From positions 1 through 52,903 of the forward strand of contig NZ_JGZU01000016.1 of the NCBI RefSeq assembly GCF_000741765.1: a stretch of 52,903 bases of DNA, read 5' to 3'. The notes beneath the pieces are model-generated. The model worked only from the letters and a program-made list of their open reading frames with translations. It was not told where the DNA came from and did not search any database. Of this stretch, positions 44,318-52,676 are shown in pieces (position 1 is the first letter of the stretch; every line of letters begins with the position of its first letter). This DNA is from Bifidobacterium tsurumiense (GTDB taxonomy: Bacteria; Actinomycetota; Actinomycetes; Actinomycetales; Bifidobacteriaceae). Both the position numbers and the translations under genes were made by a program.

Positions 44318-44706
44318 ATGCACGATAGAGCAACATACATGAAGCTTCGCCAGCAGTTCATCGATATACGGCGCGAACAACGAGACGCGATCGCACGCGC
44401 GATGTCGTCGCGGCTCGACCCAAGTGGCCAGCCGATTTTTCGCGTCGTGGAAAGCTCTAACCTTGATTTTCTGACGGGTCAAGGCAGCGAAACCTATGCA
44501 CGATGGTCCCAGCTAGATCCTCCTACAGATCTGCGCTACTGGCAGTGGTAAAAGCCAATGGGCTTGGATGCTTGGAATACGTGAATCTCCAAACTTTGGA
44601 GCAAGACCCTTTCACGTTGAACCAGCATGTACTGCTTGATGAAGCCGTCAAAAAATGTCAGCTTGCGGCGCATAACTTACCGCAAACAGAAAGCGAAATC
44701 CGATGA
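44318..44706 (+). pseudogene. Hypothetical protein coupled to the phosphoesterase, frameshifted
   Basis: ATG at 44318 with GGAG 6 bases upstream. The first frame gives 77 residues (MHDRATYMKLRQQFIDIRRE to DLRYWQW) and stops at 44551. The next frame continues as KANGLGCLEYVNLQTLEQDP to a stop at 44706 that overlaps the phosphoesterase ATG (ATGA). Removing two bases near 44546 joins the parts into a protein of about 128 residues. No family recognised; it is helical and soluble. Under the same promoter element as the AAA+ and FtsZ-like genes. Confidence 0.6.
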
Positions 44707-45446
44707 TATTTGCACTGAGCGATATTCATGGCCACTTCGAAGCGCTCGAAGATGCGCTTTCTCGCATTGGCGATCTAAAGACACATCTGATGCGGGATTC
44801 AAACACTCGGCTCATTTTCTTGGGCGACTACGTGGACTACGGATCTGACAGCGCAAAGGTTCTCAGAAAGATATATCACTTACAGCAGGCATACCCAGAT
44901 GCAGTAATTGTTCTGAAAGGCAATCATGACCAATAGCTGATCGACTTCCTGCAGTCAAAGGATGATATCGAAACCATGCCCTACTATCTGGAAACTCTAC
45001 TTAGCTTTCTTGACGAAGCACAGCGCGAATATTTCCGAGCAGCTGACGATGATTTTTGTTCTGAAGCCACTTTAAGAATACTCAGGGATCACATACTGAA
45101 GACTGAGCCTGAGCTACTCGCATGGTTATCTGACTTACCCTGCTACTACAAAACTGACACTCAAGTATTCGTGCACGCAGGAGTTGATGAAGAAGCCCAA
45201 GAACTCTGGGAGTTAGGAACAACCGAGGAGTATATGCTCGGTAAGTACCCGCCTACCACAGGAAAATTCCTAATCACGGTGATCGCTGGCCATGTAGGTT
45301 CCTCAGAAGTCTCTGGCGACCCAAGTTTCCATGGCATCTACTTCGATGGTGAATCGCACTAATTCATCGACGGGACCGTATCAAAGTCAGGAAGAATTCC
45401 TGTCCTTGTCTACGACCCAGCCGAAGAAAAATACTCCAACATTTAG
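44703..45446 (+). pseudogene. Calcineurin-like (PPP-type) phosphoesterase with two in-frame stops
   Basis: The frame reads MIFALSDIHGHFEALEDAL (motif DIHGH), FLGDYVDYGS (GDYVD) and VLKGNHDQ, the metal-binding motifs of PPP phosphatases. It meets TAG at 44934-44936, continues in the same frame with LIDFLQSKDD and VFVHAGV and IAGHVGSSE (two more metal-site His), meets TAA at 45360-45362, and continues FIDGTVSKSGRIPVLVYDP to a TAG at 45444-45446. Full length is about 247 codons, normal for this family. Both stops interrupt conserved flow (NHDQ-x-LID and GESH-x-FIDG), so nonsense mutations are likely. Substrate unknown: phosphoprotein or dinucleotide. Confidence 0.8.
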
Positions 45447-46030
45447 GAGATCAACTCAACCACCTTGGCTGTCAACTTGTTATCAATTTGTTCAAATGCT
45501 TGATCAAGAGCAACGTTTGAATCAGCCATAGCCATTAGTTCGTTCCCGGTGACAGTTGTCACCTTGTCCGCGTGACTGTTGATTTCCTCAAGTGCTTGAT
45601 CCGCTTTCTTAGATCTGCTTGGGCCCTCAAAAATCATCGGTGTGGTAAGCAATGCTTCGACCTCAGCTCCCTGTTGCTTTGCAATTCTGGCAACCATAGG
45701 AGCCACAGTTGACCCCGTCAGACCACCTAGTCCGGCGATTACAATGACCTTTTCCATGCCATCAACAACGTGACGAACCTGATCTTTGTGCGCATTTAAC
45801 ACTTCGTTCCACTTTTCTGAATCGACGTTTCCATCGCCCTCAAGATCAGGAGCGTCAAGAAACATTGCTGTCTCGGCACGTGAAGTATCTAGACTCGCTT
45901 GCGGACGGTTCACAGCGATGGTTCGCAGTTTCGACTCTGCTGAATCATCCTTCGCAAGCTGTTCGATTACGAGATCTAGTACTGCGGTTCCCATTCCTCC
46001 GACACCGAATATTGCGATTGTGTCACTCAT
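45443..46030 (-). CDS. FtsZ/tubulin-like GTPase domain, truncated form
   Basis: A 195-residue protein. The opening FGVGGMGTAVLDLVIEQL (about 8-25), VNRPQASL (about 40-47), the tubulin-type loop GLGGLTGSTVAPMVARIAK (about 100-118) and TTPMIFEGPSRSKKADQALE (about 129-148) match the order of FtsZ, where the loop is GGGTGTG. The protein ends where FtsZ enters its central helix, so the activation domain with the T7 loop needed for GTP hydrolysis between subunits is missing. It might bind nucleotide without forming standard filaments. The start has GGGAGG upstream. The stop overlaps the phosphoesterase end. Its promoter carries the perfect form of the shared palindrome. Confidence 0.75.
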   Translation of the reverse strand: MSDTIAIFGVGGMGTAVLDLVIEQLAKDDSAESKLRTIAVNRPQASLDTSRAETAMFLDAPDLEGDGNVDSEKWNEVLNAHKDQVRHVVDGMEKVIVIAGLGGLTGSTVAPMVARIAKQQGAEVEALLTTPMIFEGPSRSKKADQALEEINSHADKVTTVTGNELMAMADSNVALDQAFEQIDNKLTAKVVELIS

Positions 46031-46061
46031 GATTCCTCCCTAAGTTAGCTCTCCCAAGGAG

Positions 46062-46102
46062 AGTATAGAGACCCCTATCTTATGCGGAAGAAATCTTCCG
46101 CA
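46062..46102 (-). promoter_or_regulatory. FtsZ-like gene promoter with perfect palindrome
   Basis: TGCGGAAGA-AA-TCTTCCGCA (46083-46102) is a perfect 9-bp inverted repeat. On the minus strand its CTTCCG half (46085-46090) lies 17 bp before TATACT (46062-46067), in the -35 position. The core matches the site at 44260. I see nothing else in the gap 46103-46355. Confidence 0.7.
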
Positions 46103-46355
46103 AACTTCACGAACGAGTAGAACAACAGGCAAATAAAGGAGTTTTTACGACTACAGCTAATTCAGCCCCTGATAAGCGCTCAGTTCGACGAATATGGCGC
46201 CGCTGAGCGTTTCGGCACCGACTTACCCGCAGAGGTCAGCCCGAAAAAACTATAGGCGCCCGAAGTTATAGAATGACTCTCAGATTCCTCGATTGCATTC
46301 CAGTCAATAAAAGATATTCATTGACATCACTTACCCGTTGTGATGTGATTACGGA

Positions 46356-47142
46356 ATGAACCAACAATTCGACCTTGAAGAGTTCCTGATCGTAAAAAAG
46401 AACAGCCCATTACGGCACGGAGACATAAGCAATCCTGGCCCTGGGTATGTAAAAGCGTGGCTCGAATATAAGATCGACAATAATAGTAAGGATCCTGATG
46501 CATTCGAGAAATCACGCAGTTTTTATGAGCTGATGTGGGGAGAGCTTCTAGGAGTTAAGGTACGACCAGGGGCGGAGAGTTTTAGCGGCAACCCTTCAGA
46601 GTATGTGCAAGGTGACTGGATGTGCTCGGTCGCTACTACTTTTAGGAAGGGGCTAGTTCTTTTCGTTAAAGAACATAGCGAATTACGAAGTCTGTTCCCG
46701 CCGAGAGTTAAAGACGGTGTTGGTGGATATAAGACTTATGCACCAATTCTTTTGGCGGATATGAAAAAGGCTCCTGGCGAACAACATTTCCAAAAACTTT
46801 GGGGTGATGTTGAGCTTCAGAAACTAATCCGTTCCGCTTACACATTTGCAAACCTGATTATCGTACCTGATGGCTTCAATTCTGCCAGGATGCGTTGCAC
46901 CGAGGACTACTGGGATCGAACCTTGTATTTTTATTTTGCACATTTCAATCCCGAAGACCCGCTATTTTATGAGGATACCTACGATGTCGGAACACCCTTC
47001 CATACATTAATCAGTGAAAGTATGAAAAATGACGATGCGTTGTTCCTTGCCGATTGGCTTGACTATGAACATAACCCCATAATGCTGCCAAACAAAAATC
47101 CTAAATCACTTAATGAGTGGCGTTGCTTGGCCAGAGAAATGG
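46356..47142 (+). pseudogene. Hypothetical protein cut by an IS element
   Basis: From ATG 46356 the frame gives about 262 residues of a soluble protein (MNQQFDLEEFLIVKKN to SLNEWRCLAREMG) before it enters the IS at 47143. Composition is ordinary, with many aromatic residues (TLYFYFAHFNPEDPLFYED). No domain recognised. After the right end of the IS no continuation is seen: a tRNA terminator follows within 30 bp. The 3' end has therefore been lost, by deletion next to the IS. Confidence 0.65.
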
Positions 47143-48501
47143 GGGTTAATGGACAAAATGTGTGTCTGATGGTTGGCGTCGGGGTTTGTGCTTGTTGGTG
47201 TGTCGGGGTTGTTTTAACGGTTTTGGTGTTAATGTCCGGGTTCGTTTGCTTTTTCGGTGTATGTGTGCTGTTTGATTGCTGTGCATGGTCAAGAGGAAAT
47301 CGTCCCGTGCCGCGTTGTGTGAATTGTGCGGCGGGTCCATGCGCAAGAACGGGTTCACTTCCGGCGGCCGGCAGCGGTGGCGCTGCGACGCCTGCCGTTG
47401 TTCCAGGCTGCGCAGGCGTCCCGACGCGACGAGGTTGGCGTGGTTCCGTGCGTTCCTCGACTGGCTTCTCGGCGGGGTCAGCATGGGGCGGGCCGCGGCC
47501 GGCCTGGGGATGGAGCGCGCGAACGTTCGCTCGTGGCATCGACTGGTGTTGGCGGATTCGTCCGCGAATCGAGTCCGATGGGGTGGCGCACCGGTTCGTG
47601 CTCGCGGACGGCACGTACGTGCCCCATGGCTGGTGTCTGCTGGTCGCCGTGGGCGAGGAGGGTCGGCCGGTGGCGTGGCAGTGGTGCGACAGGGAGAACC
47701 GGCATGCGTATTCGAGGCTGTTCTCGCGCGTGGCCGCGCCGGACTTGCTGGTGTGCGACGGCAACGCCTCCTGCTTGAATGCGGCCGGCGATGCGTGGCC
47801 GGGTTCGGCCGTCCAGAGATGCCTGGTGCATGTGCTGCGCAACACGAGGAGGGACCTGACTTCCAGGCCGCGCACCGATGCGGGGCGCGAACTGCTGGCG
47901 TTGGCCCGTCGCCTGCCGAGGGTGTCGGACGGGGCCGCGGCGGCGGGGTGGCTTTCCGATCTCAACGGCTGGCACCTTCGTCACGGCGCCTTCATCAAGG
48001 AGCGCACCACGGCGGGTGCGGATCCGGGCAATCCGAAGGCCAGGGCGGGCAGGAAGTGGTGGTACACGCACGAACGGCTGCGCAGGGCCTATTTCCGTCT
48101 GGCAAGGCTGAACAGGCAGGGGACCCTGTTCGCGTATGTGGAGCACGGGGGTGCGCCGGCCACGACGAACATGCTCGAAGGAGGCGTCAACGCCGACATC
48201 AAGCGGATCCTGCATGCGCACCGCGGCCTTGGCGAGGAGCGCATGCGACGCTGCTGCGAGTGGGTGCTTTACATGAAGACCGCGGATCCGAGGCCGGAAC
48301 GATTCGTCACCCCGGAGCTATGGGGGCGGGCGACTGCCGAACTGGCACGGCATCCCGTCGCCCGCACGGACCACTACCGAAGTGCAACGGCCGGCACCCG
48401 GAATCGATGCATGGGAAGGAGGTTTCGGCATCAGAAAGGGAGTGGCAGGACGACCACTCGTGACACGCCGTATTAGACACACATTTTGTCCATTAACCCA
48501 T
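47143..48501 (+). mobile_element. IS1249-like insertion sequence, copy 1
   Basis: 1359 bp bounded by inverted repeats that begin GGGTTAATGGACAAAATGTG and are identical over the first 25 bp. The second copy begins at 52677 in the opposite orientation. No 8-bp target duplication is evident (AGAAATGG left, ATGGAGGG right), which suggests a rearrangement at one end. Confidence 0.88.
47285..48468 (+). pseudogene. IS1249-type transposase, frameshifted
   Basis: The first frame (from 47285) gives an N-terminal zinc finger (CELCGGSMRKNGFTSGGRQR, then WRCDAC) to GLGMER; near 47515, in a GCGCGCG run, it must shift by +1 to reach RTFARGIDWCWRIRP and the catalytic region: VLADGTYVPHGW (first Asp), WQWCDRENRHAY, VQRCLVHVLRNTRRDLTSRP, WWYTHERLRRAYF and ATTNMLEGGVNADIKRIL (Glu). 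Near 48378 a one-base insertion relative to copy 2 throws off the tail, and a third indel removes the normal stop. This copy is almost surely inactive. Confidence 0.8.
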
Positions 48502-48519
48502 GGAGGGGAGGAAAACGAA

Positions 48520-48544
48520 AAACCCTCGGAATCGACCGAGGGCT
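48520..48544 (-). terminator. Terminator after tRNA-Phe
   Basis: CCCTCGG (48525-48531) pairs with CCGAGGG (48538-48544); the minus strand continues with TTTTT. Confidence 0.8.
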
Positions 48545-48551
48545 GTGATGG

Positions 48552-48624
48552 TGGCTCCGAGCGGGATCGATCCGCTGACCTAACGATTTTCAGTCGTTCG
48601 CTCTACCAACTGAGCTACAGAGCC
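48552..48624 (-). tRNA. tRNA-Phe (GAA)
   Basis: Minus-strand cloverleaf, acceptor GGCTCTG/CGGAGCC, anticodon loop CTGAAAA (GAA). CCA is not encoded. Confidence 0.95.
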
Positions 48625-48633
48625 ATGAACAGT

Positions 48634-48658
48634 TAAAAAAACCCGGCAGAACCGGGCA
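48634..48658 (-). terminator. Terminator between tRNA-Asp and tRNA-Phe
   Basis: CCCGG-cagaa-CCGGG hairpin with seven T on the minus strand. Confidence 0.75.
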
Positions 48659-48674
48659 AATCAAACCATTCGAG

Positions 48675-48748
48675 CGACCCCGACCGGACTTGAACCGGCG
48701 ACCTCCGCCGTGACAGGGCGGCGCTCTAACCAACTGAGCTACGGGGCC
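48675..48748 (-). tRNA. tRNA-Asp (GTC)
   Basis: Minus-strand cloverleaf, acceptor GGCCCCG/CGGGGTC, anticodon loop CTGTCAC (GTC). It precedes tRNA-Phe in the direction of transcription. Confidence 0.95.
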
Positions 48749-48843
48749 AATCTGCTTGCTTCTCAACAGCAGCCGAATATGTATATTACTCAGATCTCGA
48801 ATCTGTGCAACTCGGGTGGTGGATTCGGCGTGTCGTTAGAGCG

Positions 48844-48877
48844 ATATGCGGTCAAAACCAATCGTTTGACCGCATAT
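48844..48877 (-). terminator. Terminator of the DUF4190 gene
   Basis: Perfect 13-bp stem, ATATGCGGTCAAA (48844-48856) with TTTGACCGCATAT (48865-48877), 24 bp after the stop. Confidence 0.8.
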
Positions 48878-48900
48878 TCATTGGGTTTGGGAAGCGCTGA

Positions 48901-49800
48901 TTACAGGCTCGCAACAGCTGCATTCCAATCGTCGGTTGAAGCAGTGTTGATCAGGGCTGAATTCGTGATAGATGGGTCGTCATTGTTCATGAGATACGTG
49001 ACATCGTCCCCGAGTTCGAAATCCAAATCGGGATCGTTGAAAGAGTATCTGCAAGTGCCGTCCTCGGTGCATGTGCGATAGGAGGAGTAGTTGTCTTCAA
49101 AATATTCAGGATGCTCTGCGACATATGAGACGAGGCCGATAAATGCGACTATTGCCAGAATAGTAAGAATCGTTGCAATGGCGCTAATAATGATTCCGGC
49201 GATCGAGAGGCCCTTGCTTTTTTCGCCGCTTTTATTGATCTGCACCAAAGCGATTATCGAAACCACCAATCCTGCTGGAGGAATCAGAAATGCCAATATG
49301 AATCCGACAATGCTCATGGCATTCCATGTTTGGTTCATCGGCGCAGGTGGATATGGGTATCCCTGAGGCAATGGCATGCTAGGCGCGGGGGCAAATGCGC
49401 CATAGTTTTGCGGAGGAATCTGGGTATTCGGGGAGTAGGCATAGTTTTGCTGTGGAGCGTTTATGCCGGCACCATATTGCTGTGTTGGGGCATATTGACC
49501 GTATTCGGGTTGAGGCCTGTGATACTGAGCATAACCCGGCTCGCCGCCCGATGGCTGGCTGTTGAAGCTTTGAGGTGCGGAAGAGTTAGTTGCAAACGAC
49601 TGAATTGGCTGCTGGGATTGGTTCTCGTTAGGTGATGCAGATGATGTTTCCGGCGCTATAGGAGACGTGTTCGTGGATTCAAAAGACCCGTTCGTGGCCG
49701 GTGAGTCATCGTTAGCGACGGGTTGAAGGGGATTGCTTGTTTGAGGGGCGTCGGTCGAGGCTTGCTGTGGAGCATTGGGTTGAAATTCATTGTTATCCAT
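48901..49800 (-). CDS. DUF4190 membrane protein
   Basis: A 299-residue protein. The first 150 residues are a disordered Gln/Pro/Asn/Tyr-rich region (for example YAYSPNTQIPPQNYGAFAP). Two membrane segments follow (about 160-185 and 195-222: MSIVGFILAFLIPPAGLVVSIIALVQ and LSIAGIIISAIATILTILAIV) with the short NKSGEKSKG loop, the DUF4190 pattern. The outer C-terminus has a Cys pair (CTEDGTC) and is acidic. Function unknown. Monocistronic. Confidence 0.85.
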   Translation of the reverse strand: MDNNEFQPNAPQQASTDAPQTSNPLQPVANDDSPATNGSFESTNTSPIAPETSSASPNENQSQQPIQSFATNSSAPQSFNSQPSGGEPGYAQYHRPQPEYGQYAPTQQYGAGINAPQQNYAYSPNTQIPPQNYGAFAPAPSMPLPQGYPYPPAPMNQTWNAMSIVGFILAFLIPPAGLVVSIIALVQINKSGEKSKGLSIAGIIISAIATILTILAIVAFIGLVSYVAEHPEYFEDNYSSYRTCTEDGTCRYSFNDPDLDFELGDDVTYLMNNDDPSITNSALINTASTDDWNAAVASL

Positions 49801-49950
49801 GCTCCTATTGTAATTGCCTTTTGCCTATGAAGCAGTGAATTGTGCGCATGTGGTCGAGTGATCATTGCCGGCTGGGGGCATGTCGGTTTTCGTTTTCGCT
49901 GCAAGCTTTCTGCAGGTGATCCGAGGCATTGCGATTCAGGGCATAGTGAA

Positions 49951-49980
49951 GGGGCATCCACGTCAATGCGTGAATGCCCC
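49951..49980 (-). terminator. Terminator of galE
   Basis: GGGGCATcCACG (49951-49962) pairs with CGTGaATGCCCC (49969-49980), 29 bp after the galE stop. Confidence 0.7.
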
Positions 49981-50008
49981 AAGATGCTCATTTTGGATGG
50001 AGTCCCGC

Positions 50009-51019
50009 TCAGTCCTCTTGCTTCCAATTCTCGACATCGATATGGTGCTCTGGATTGGCTTGCCATGCAGCCCATGCCGATTTCACAATGTCTTCCACAT
50101 TGTATTTGGCGTGCCAGTTCATGGCTTCATTGATGCGCTTGGGGGAGCCGATTAGGTGTGGCGGATCGCCTGCGCGACGTGGCATTATGGCTTCGGTGAA
50201 TGGCAGTCTGGTAACTTTCTTCACCTCGTCGACTATCTGCCTCACAGACGTGCCTTCGCCGGTGCCTACGTTGAATGCGTCGTATTCGCGTTCGTCCTTG
50301 TCAAGGTAGCGAAGTGCGGCAATGTGGGCATCGGCTAGGTCTGACACATGGATGTAATCGCGTACGCAGGTGCCGTCCGGCGTTGGGTAGTCATCTCCGA
50401 AAATCGCCGGAGCCTTGCCCTTGCGCAGACGGTCGAAGAGCATGGGGATAAGGTTTAAAATGGCAGGGTCCTCAAGTTCCACAGGGCCGCATCCTGCGAC
50501 ATTGAAGTAGCGCAGACCGCAGAATCGAATTCCGTACGGCTCCTCGCAAGCGCGAGCCATCCATTCGCCGAACAGCTTGGTCTGTCCATAAGGATTGATG
50601 GGCAGCATGGGGACCACGTCTTCAGGAACCACGTCAACCGGTGGAACGCCATAGGTTGCGGCGGACGAAGAGAATACCAGCTTCTTGGCATCTGACTTCG
50701 TCATGCCTGTCAATACGTTGAGCATGCCATTGATATTCTGCTGGTAATACCACAGCGGCTTTTCCACTGATTCGCCGACCTGCTTGCGCGCGGCAAAATG
50801 GATGACGGCGTCGACGTTTTCCGCATTCATAATCTCTGCGAGGCGTTCTCCAGCGCCGGGAGCGGAGATATCCATGCCGTAGAGGCGTGCGCCTTCAATG
50901 CGGGTGGGTTTGCCGTAGCTCAGGTCGTCAACCACGACTACCTGTTCTCCGGCCTGATGAAGAGCGTGAACAACGTGGGCGCCAATGTAGCCGCACCCAC
51001 CAGTGACGAGAACTGTCAT
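50009..51019 (-). CDS. galE: UDP-glucose 4-epimerase
   Basis: A 336-residue cytoplasmic SDR-type enzyme of normal length that interconverts UDP-glucose and UDP-galactose, in galactose use and precursor supply for envelope sugars. Seen: TGGCGYIGAHVV at the start, VIHFAARKQVGESVEKP, the catalytic SSSAATYG and YGQTK (Tyr and Lys), GLRYFNVAG and the nucleotide-binding end. Single gene; a 14-bp palindrome lies upstream at 51126. Confidence 0.95.
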   Translation of the reverse strand: MTVLVTGGCGYIGAHVVHALHQAGEQVVVVDDLSYGKPTRIEGARLYGMDISAPGAGERLAEIMNAENVDAVIHFAARKQVGESVEKPLWYYQQNINGMLNVLTGMTKSDAKKLVFSSSAATYGVPPVDVVPEDVVPMLPINPYGQTKLFGEWMARACEEPYGIRFCGLRYFNVAGCGPVELEDPAILNLIPMLFDRLRKGKAPAIFGDDYPTPDGTCVRDYIHVSDLADAHIAALRYLDKDEREYDAFNVGTGEGTSVRQIVDEVKKVTRLPFTEAIMPRRAGDPPHLIGSPKRINEAMNWHAKYNVEDIVKSAWAAWQANPEHHIDVENWKQED

Positions 51020-51470
51020 GACTGGCCTTTCGACTCAAGAGCGGTGTGAACGATACGGGTTGCGCATTCTCGAGGAATGAAACAGAGAATGTTCACTTTT
51101 GCTCTAATATGTTATTTTCTTTGCCGATACCATGGTATCACATGTACATTATTGAACATTCAGCGTGTATTGCACAGGGTGCATGTTCAGTTTAGGCATA
51201 CTGCAATGTGTGCATATAGTCTAGCTGTGAGTTTCGATGGCCTGATTTGAGCTTGCGTGACATTGTTGCTCTTGGGGCTCGATAACATCGCTGATGCACT
51301 CTGCGAGGTGTCGGATGCGGCGTAGTTCCAGCTAGTAGGGATTTCGGCGATATCTACCAGCATTGCCGAAAGGCGACAGATCATCGGCTTATTAATCGGT
51401 TGGCTTAGCAATATTTCAGTGTCCACTTCCGCTCATGGTGGGCAGCCGGTTACGGGCGACCGGTATAAAT
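51020..51470. other. Gap between galE and trmB
   Basis: A 451-bp AT-richer divergent promoter region. The only structure I can support is the palindrome at 51126-51139; no short gene is evident. Confidence 0.5.
51126..51139. promoter_or_regulatory. Candidate operator upstream of galE
   Basis: Perfect 14-bp palindrome GATACCATGGTATC, 107 bp before the galE start and upstream of a TAACAT-like -10 on the minus strand. It resembles sites of sugar-sensing repressors, but the binder is unknown. Confidence 0.4.
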
Positions 51471-52289
51471 ATGGATATGCAGGAACAAGAACAGGGTAAT
51501 GAAGATTTGCGTTATCGTCCGGTGCTCTCATTTGTGAGGCGCTCAGGAAGGCTCGATGCCCGATTGCAACGCGCATGGGATGCTTATGGCGAGAAGTATT
51601 TGCTTGATGCCAATGCGGGCCCCGGCTCGTTGGATGTCCGTGAGAATGTCACTATTGATGATGATTTTGTACAAAGGGTTTGGGGTAACCAAAATCCGCT
51701 TATCGTGGAGATAGGCAGCGGACAGGGGGAGAATATCGTCGCGGCCGCCGAAGAGCATCCTGAATTCAATTATCTTGCATTGGAGGTGTATGACCCGGGG
51801 GTGGCGCATACCATGTTGCTTGCGGGCAAACGGGGGCTTGATAACATCCGGATCGCACAGGTGAATGCTCCTCGACTATTTGACCATATGTCTCAGGGCG
51901 TCGTGTCCGAAGTGTGGACGTTCTTTCCTGATCCATGGCCAAAGATGAAGCACCATAAGCGCAGGATTGTGCAGGATGAGCTGGCTGGTCAGATCTGGAA
52001 CTCCTTGCGTGACGGCGGCTTGTGGCGTATTGCCACCGATATCGAAGATTATGCCTTGCATGTGCATGAAGTCATGGATGGGCGGCAGGATTTCGAGAAT
52101 ACCGGGACGGTTACCGTAAGTTTGCCTACAGAGCATGTAGGCAAGGGTAACGCCGATGGTGCTGCTTTGTTGCCGCATGCGGATTTCTCGGAATCGGAAC
52201 GCTTTGATGGGCGAGTGCTCACTAACTTCGAGAAGAAGGGAATTGCCGCTGGTCGTGTAATTCATGATTTGACCTATCGGAAGAGGTAG
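51471..52289 (+). CDS. trmB: tRNA (guanine-N7)-methyltransferase
   Basis: A 272-residue Rossmann-fold methyltransferase that makes m7G46 in tRNAs. Seen: [17 protein letters not shown] (SAM-binding), [39 protein letters not shown] (active site) and [15 protein letters not shown], with the C-terminal [19 protein letters not shown] at 51471 is used; another, two codons later, is equally possible. Confidence 0.94.
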   Translation: MDMQEQEQGNEDLRYRPVLSFVRRSGRLDARLQRAWDAYGEKYLLDANAGPGSLDVRENVTIDDDFVQRVWGNQNPLIVEIGSGQGENIVAAAEEHPEFNYLALEVYDPGVAHTMLLAGKRGLDNIRIAQVNAPRLFDHMSQGVVSEVWTFFPDPWPKMKHHKRRIVQDELAGQIWNSLRDGGLWRIATDIEDYALHVHEVMDGRQDFENTGTVTVSLPTEHVGKGNADGAALLPHADFSESERFDGRVLTNFEKKGIAAGRVIHDLTYRKR

Positions 52290-52515
52290 GGGATTGTTGA
52301 GGAGATACTTCACGGGCTGGATTTGAATCGCCTGCATGTCGTTGTCTGAACGCTGAAGAAACGGGTGTCCTGCTGGATGTCGCAGTGATCGGGGAGTGGG
52401 ATCCGTGGGCTATTCTTGGGCGAGTAACTCGACCGATTTGAGCGTGGTGAAGATCATTGCGACACGCCGATTTGCATGAGATGCTCAGTTATCTTAAGAT
52501 AAACGAGTTTGGTTC

Positions 52516-52587
52516 GCCCCCTTCGTCTAACGGTTAGGACACCAGACTTTCAATCTGACAACGAGAGTTCGACTCTCTCAGGGGGTA
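52516..52587 (+). tRNA. tRNA-Glu (TTC)
   Basis: Plus-strand cloverleaf, acceptor GCCCCCT with AGGGGGT, anticodon loop CTTTCAA (TTC). CCA is not encoded. Confidence 0.95.
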
Positions 52588-52594
52588 CGCAAGT

Positions 52595-52640
52595 AAAATC
52601 AAGGGCTCCGAGGACTTCCCCGGGGCCCTTGATTTTATTA
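52595..52640 (+). terminator. Terminator after tRNA-Glu
   Basis: Perfect 12-bp stem, AAAATCAAGGGC (52595-52606) with GCCCTTGATTTT (52625-52636), followed by ATTA. Confidence 0.8.
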
Positions 52641-52676
52641 CGTGTGACTACTGTGTGACTAAAAGTACGTCTTTTT

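Noticed and set aside
37717..45362. In-frame stops read as recoding (selenocysteine or readthrough)
   Set aside because: TGA, TAG and TAA are all used, the replaced residues differ, and no recoding hairpin is evident. Nonsense mutation or sequence error is simpler.
47500..47530. Programmed -1 frameshift in the IS transposase
   Set aside because: The shift needed is +1, there is no slippery heptamer, and related transposases are single-frame. Copy 1 also carries other indels.
52641..52665. GTGTGACTA repeated twice after tRNA-Glu as an attachment site
   Set aside because: Only a short repeat next to a terminator; no integrase and no matching copy elsewhere in the window.
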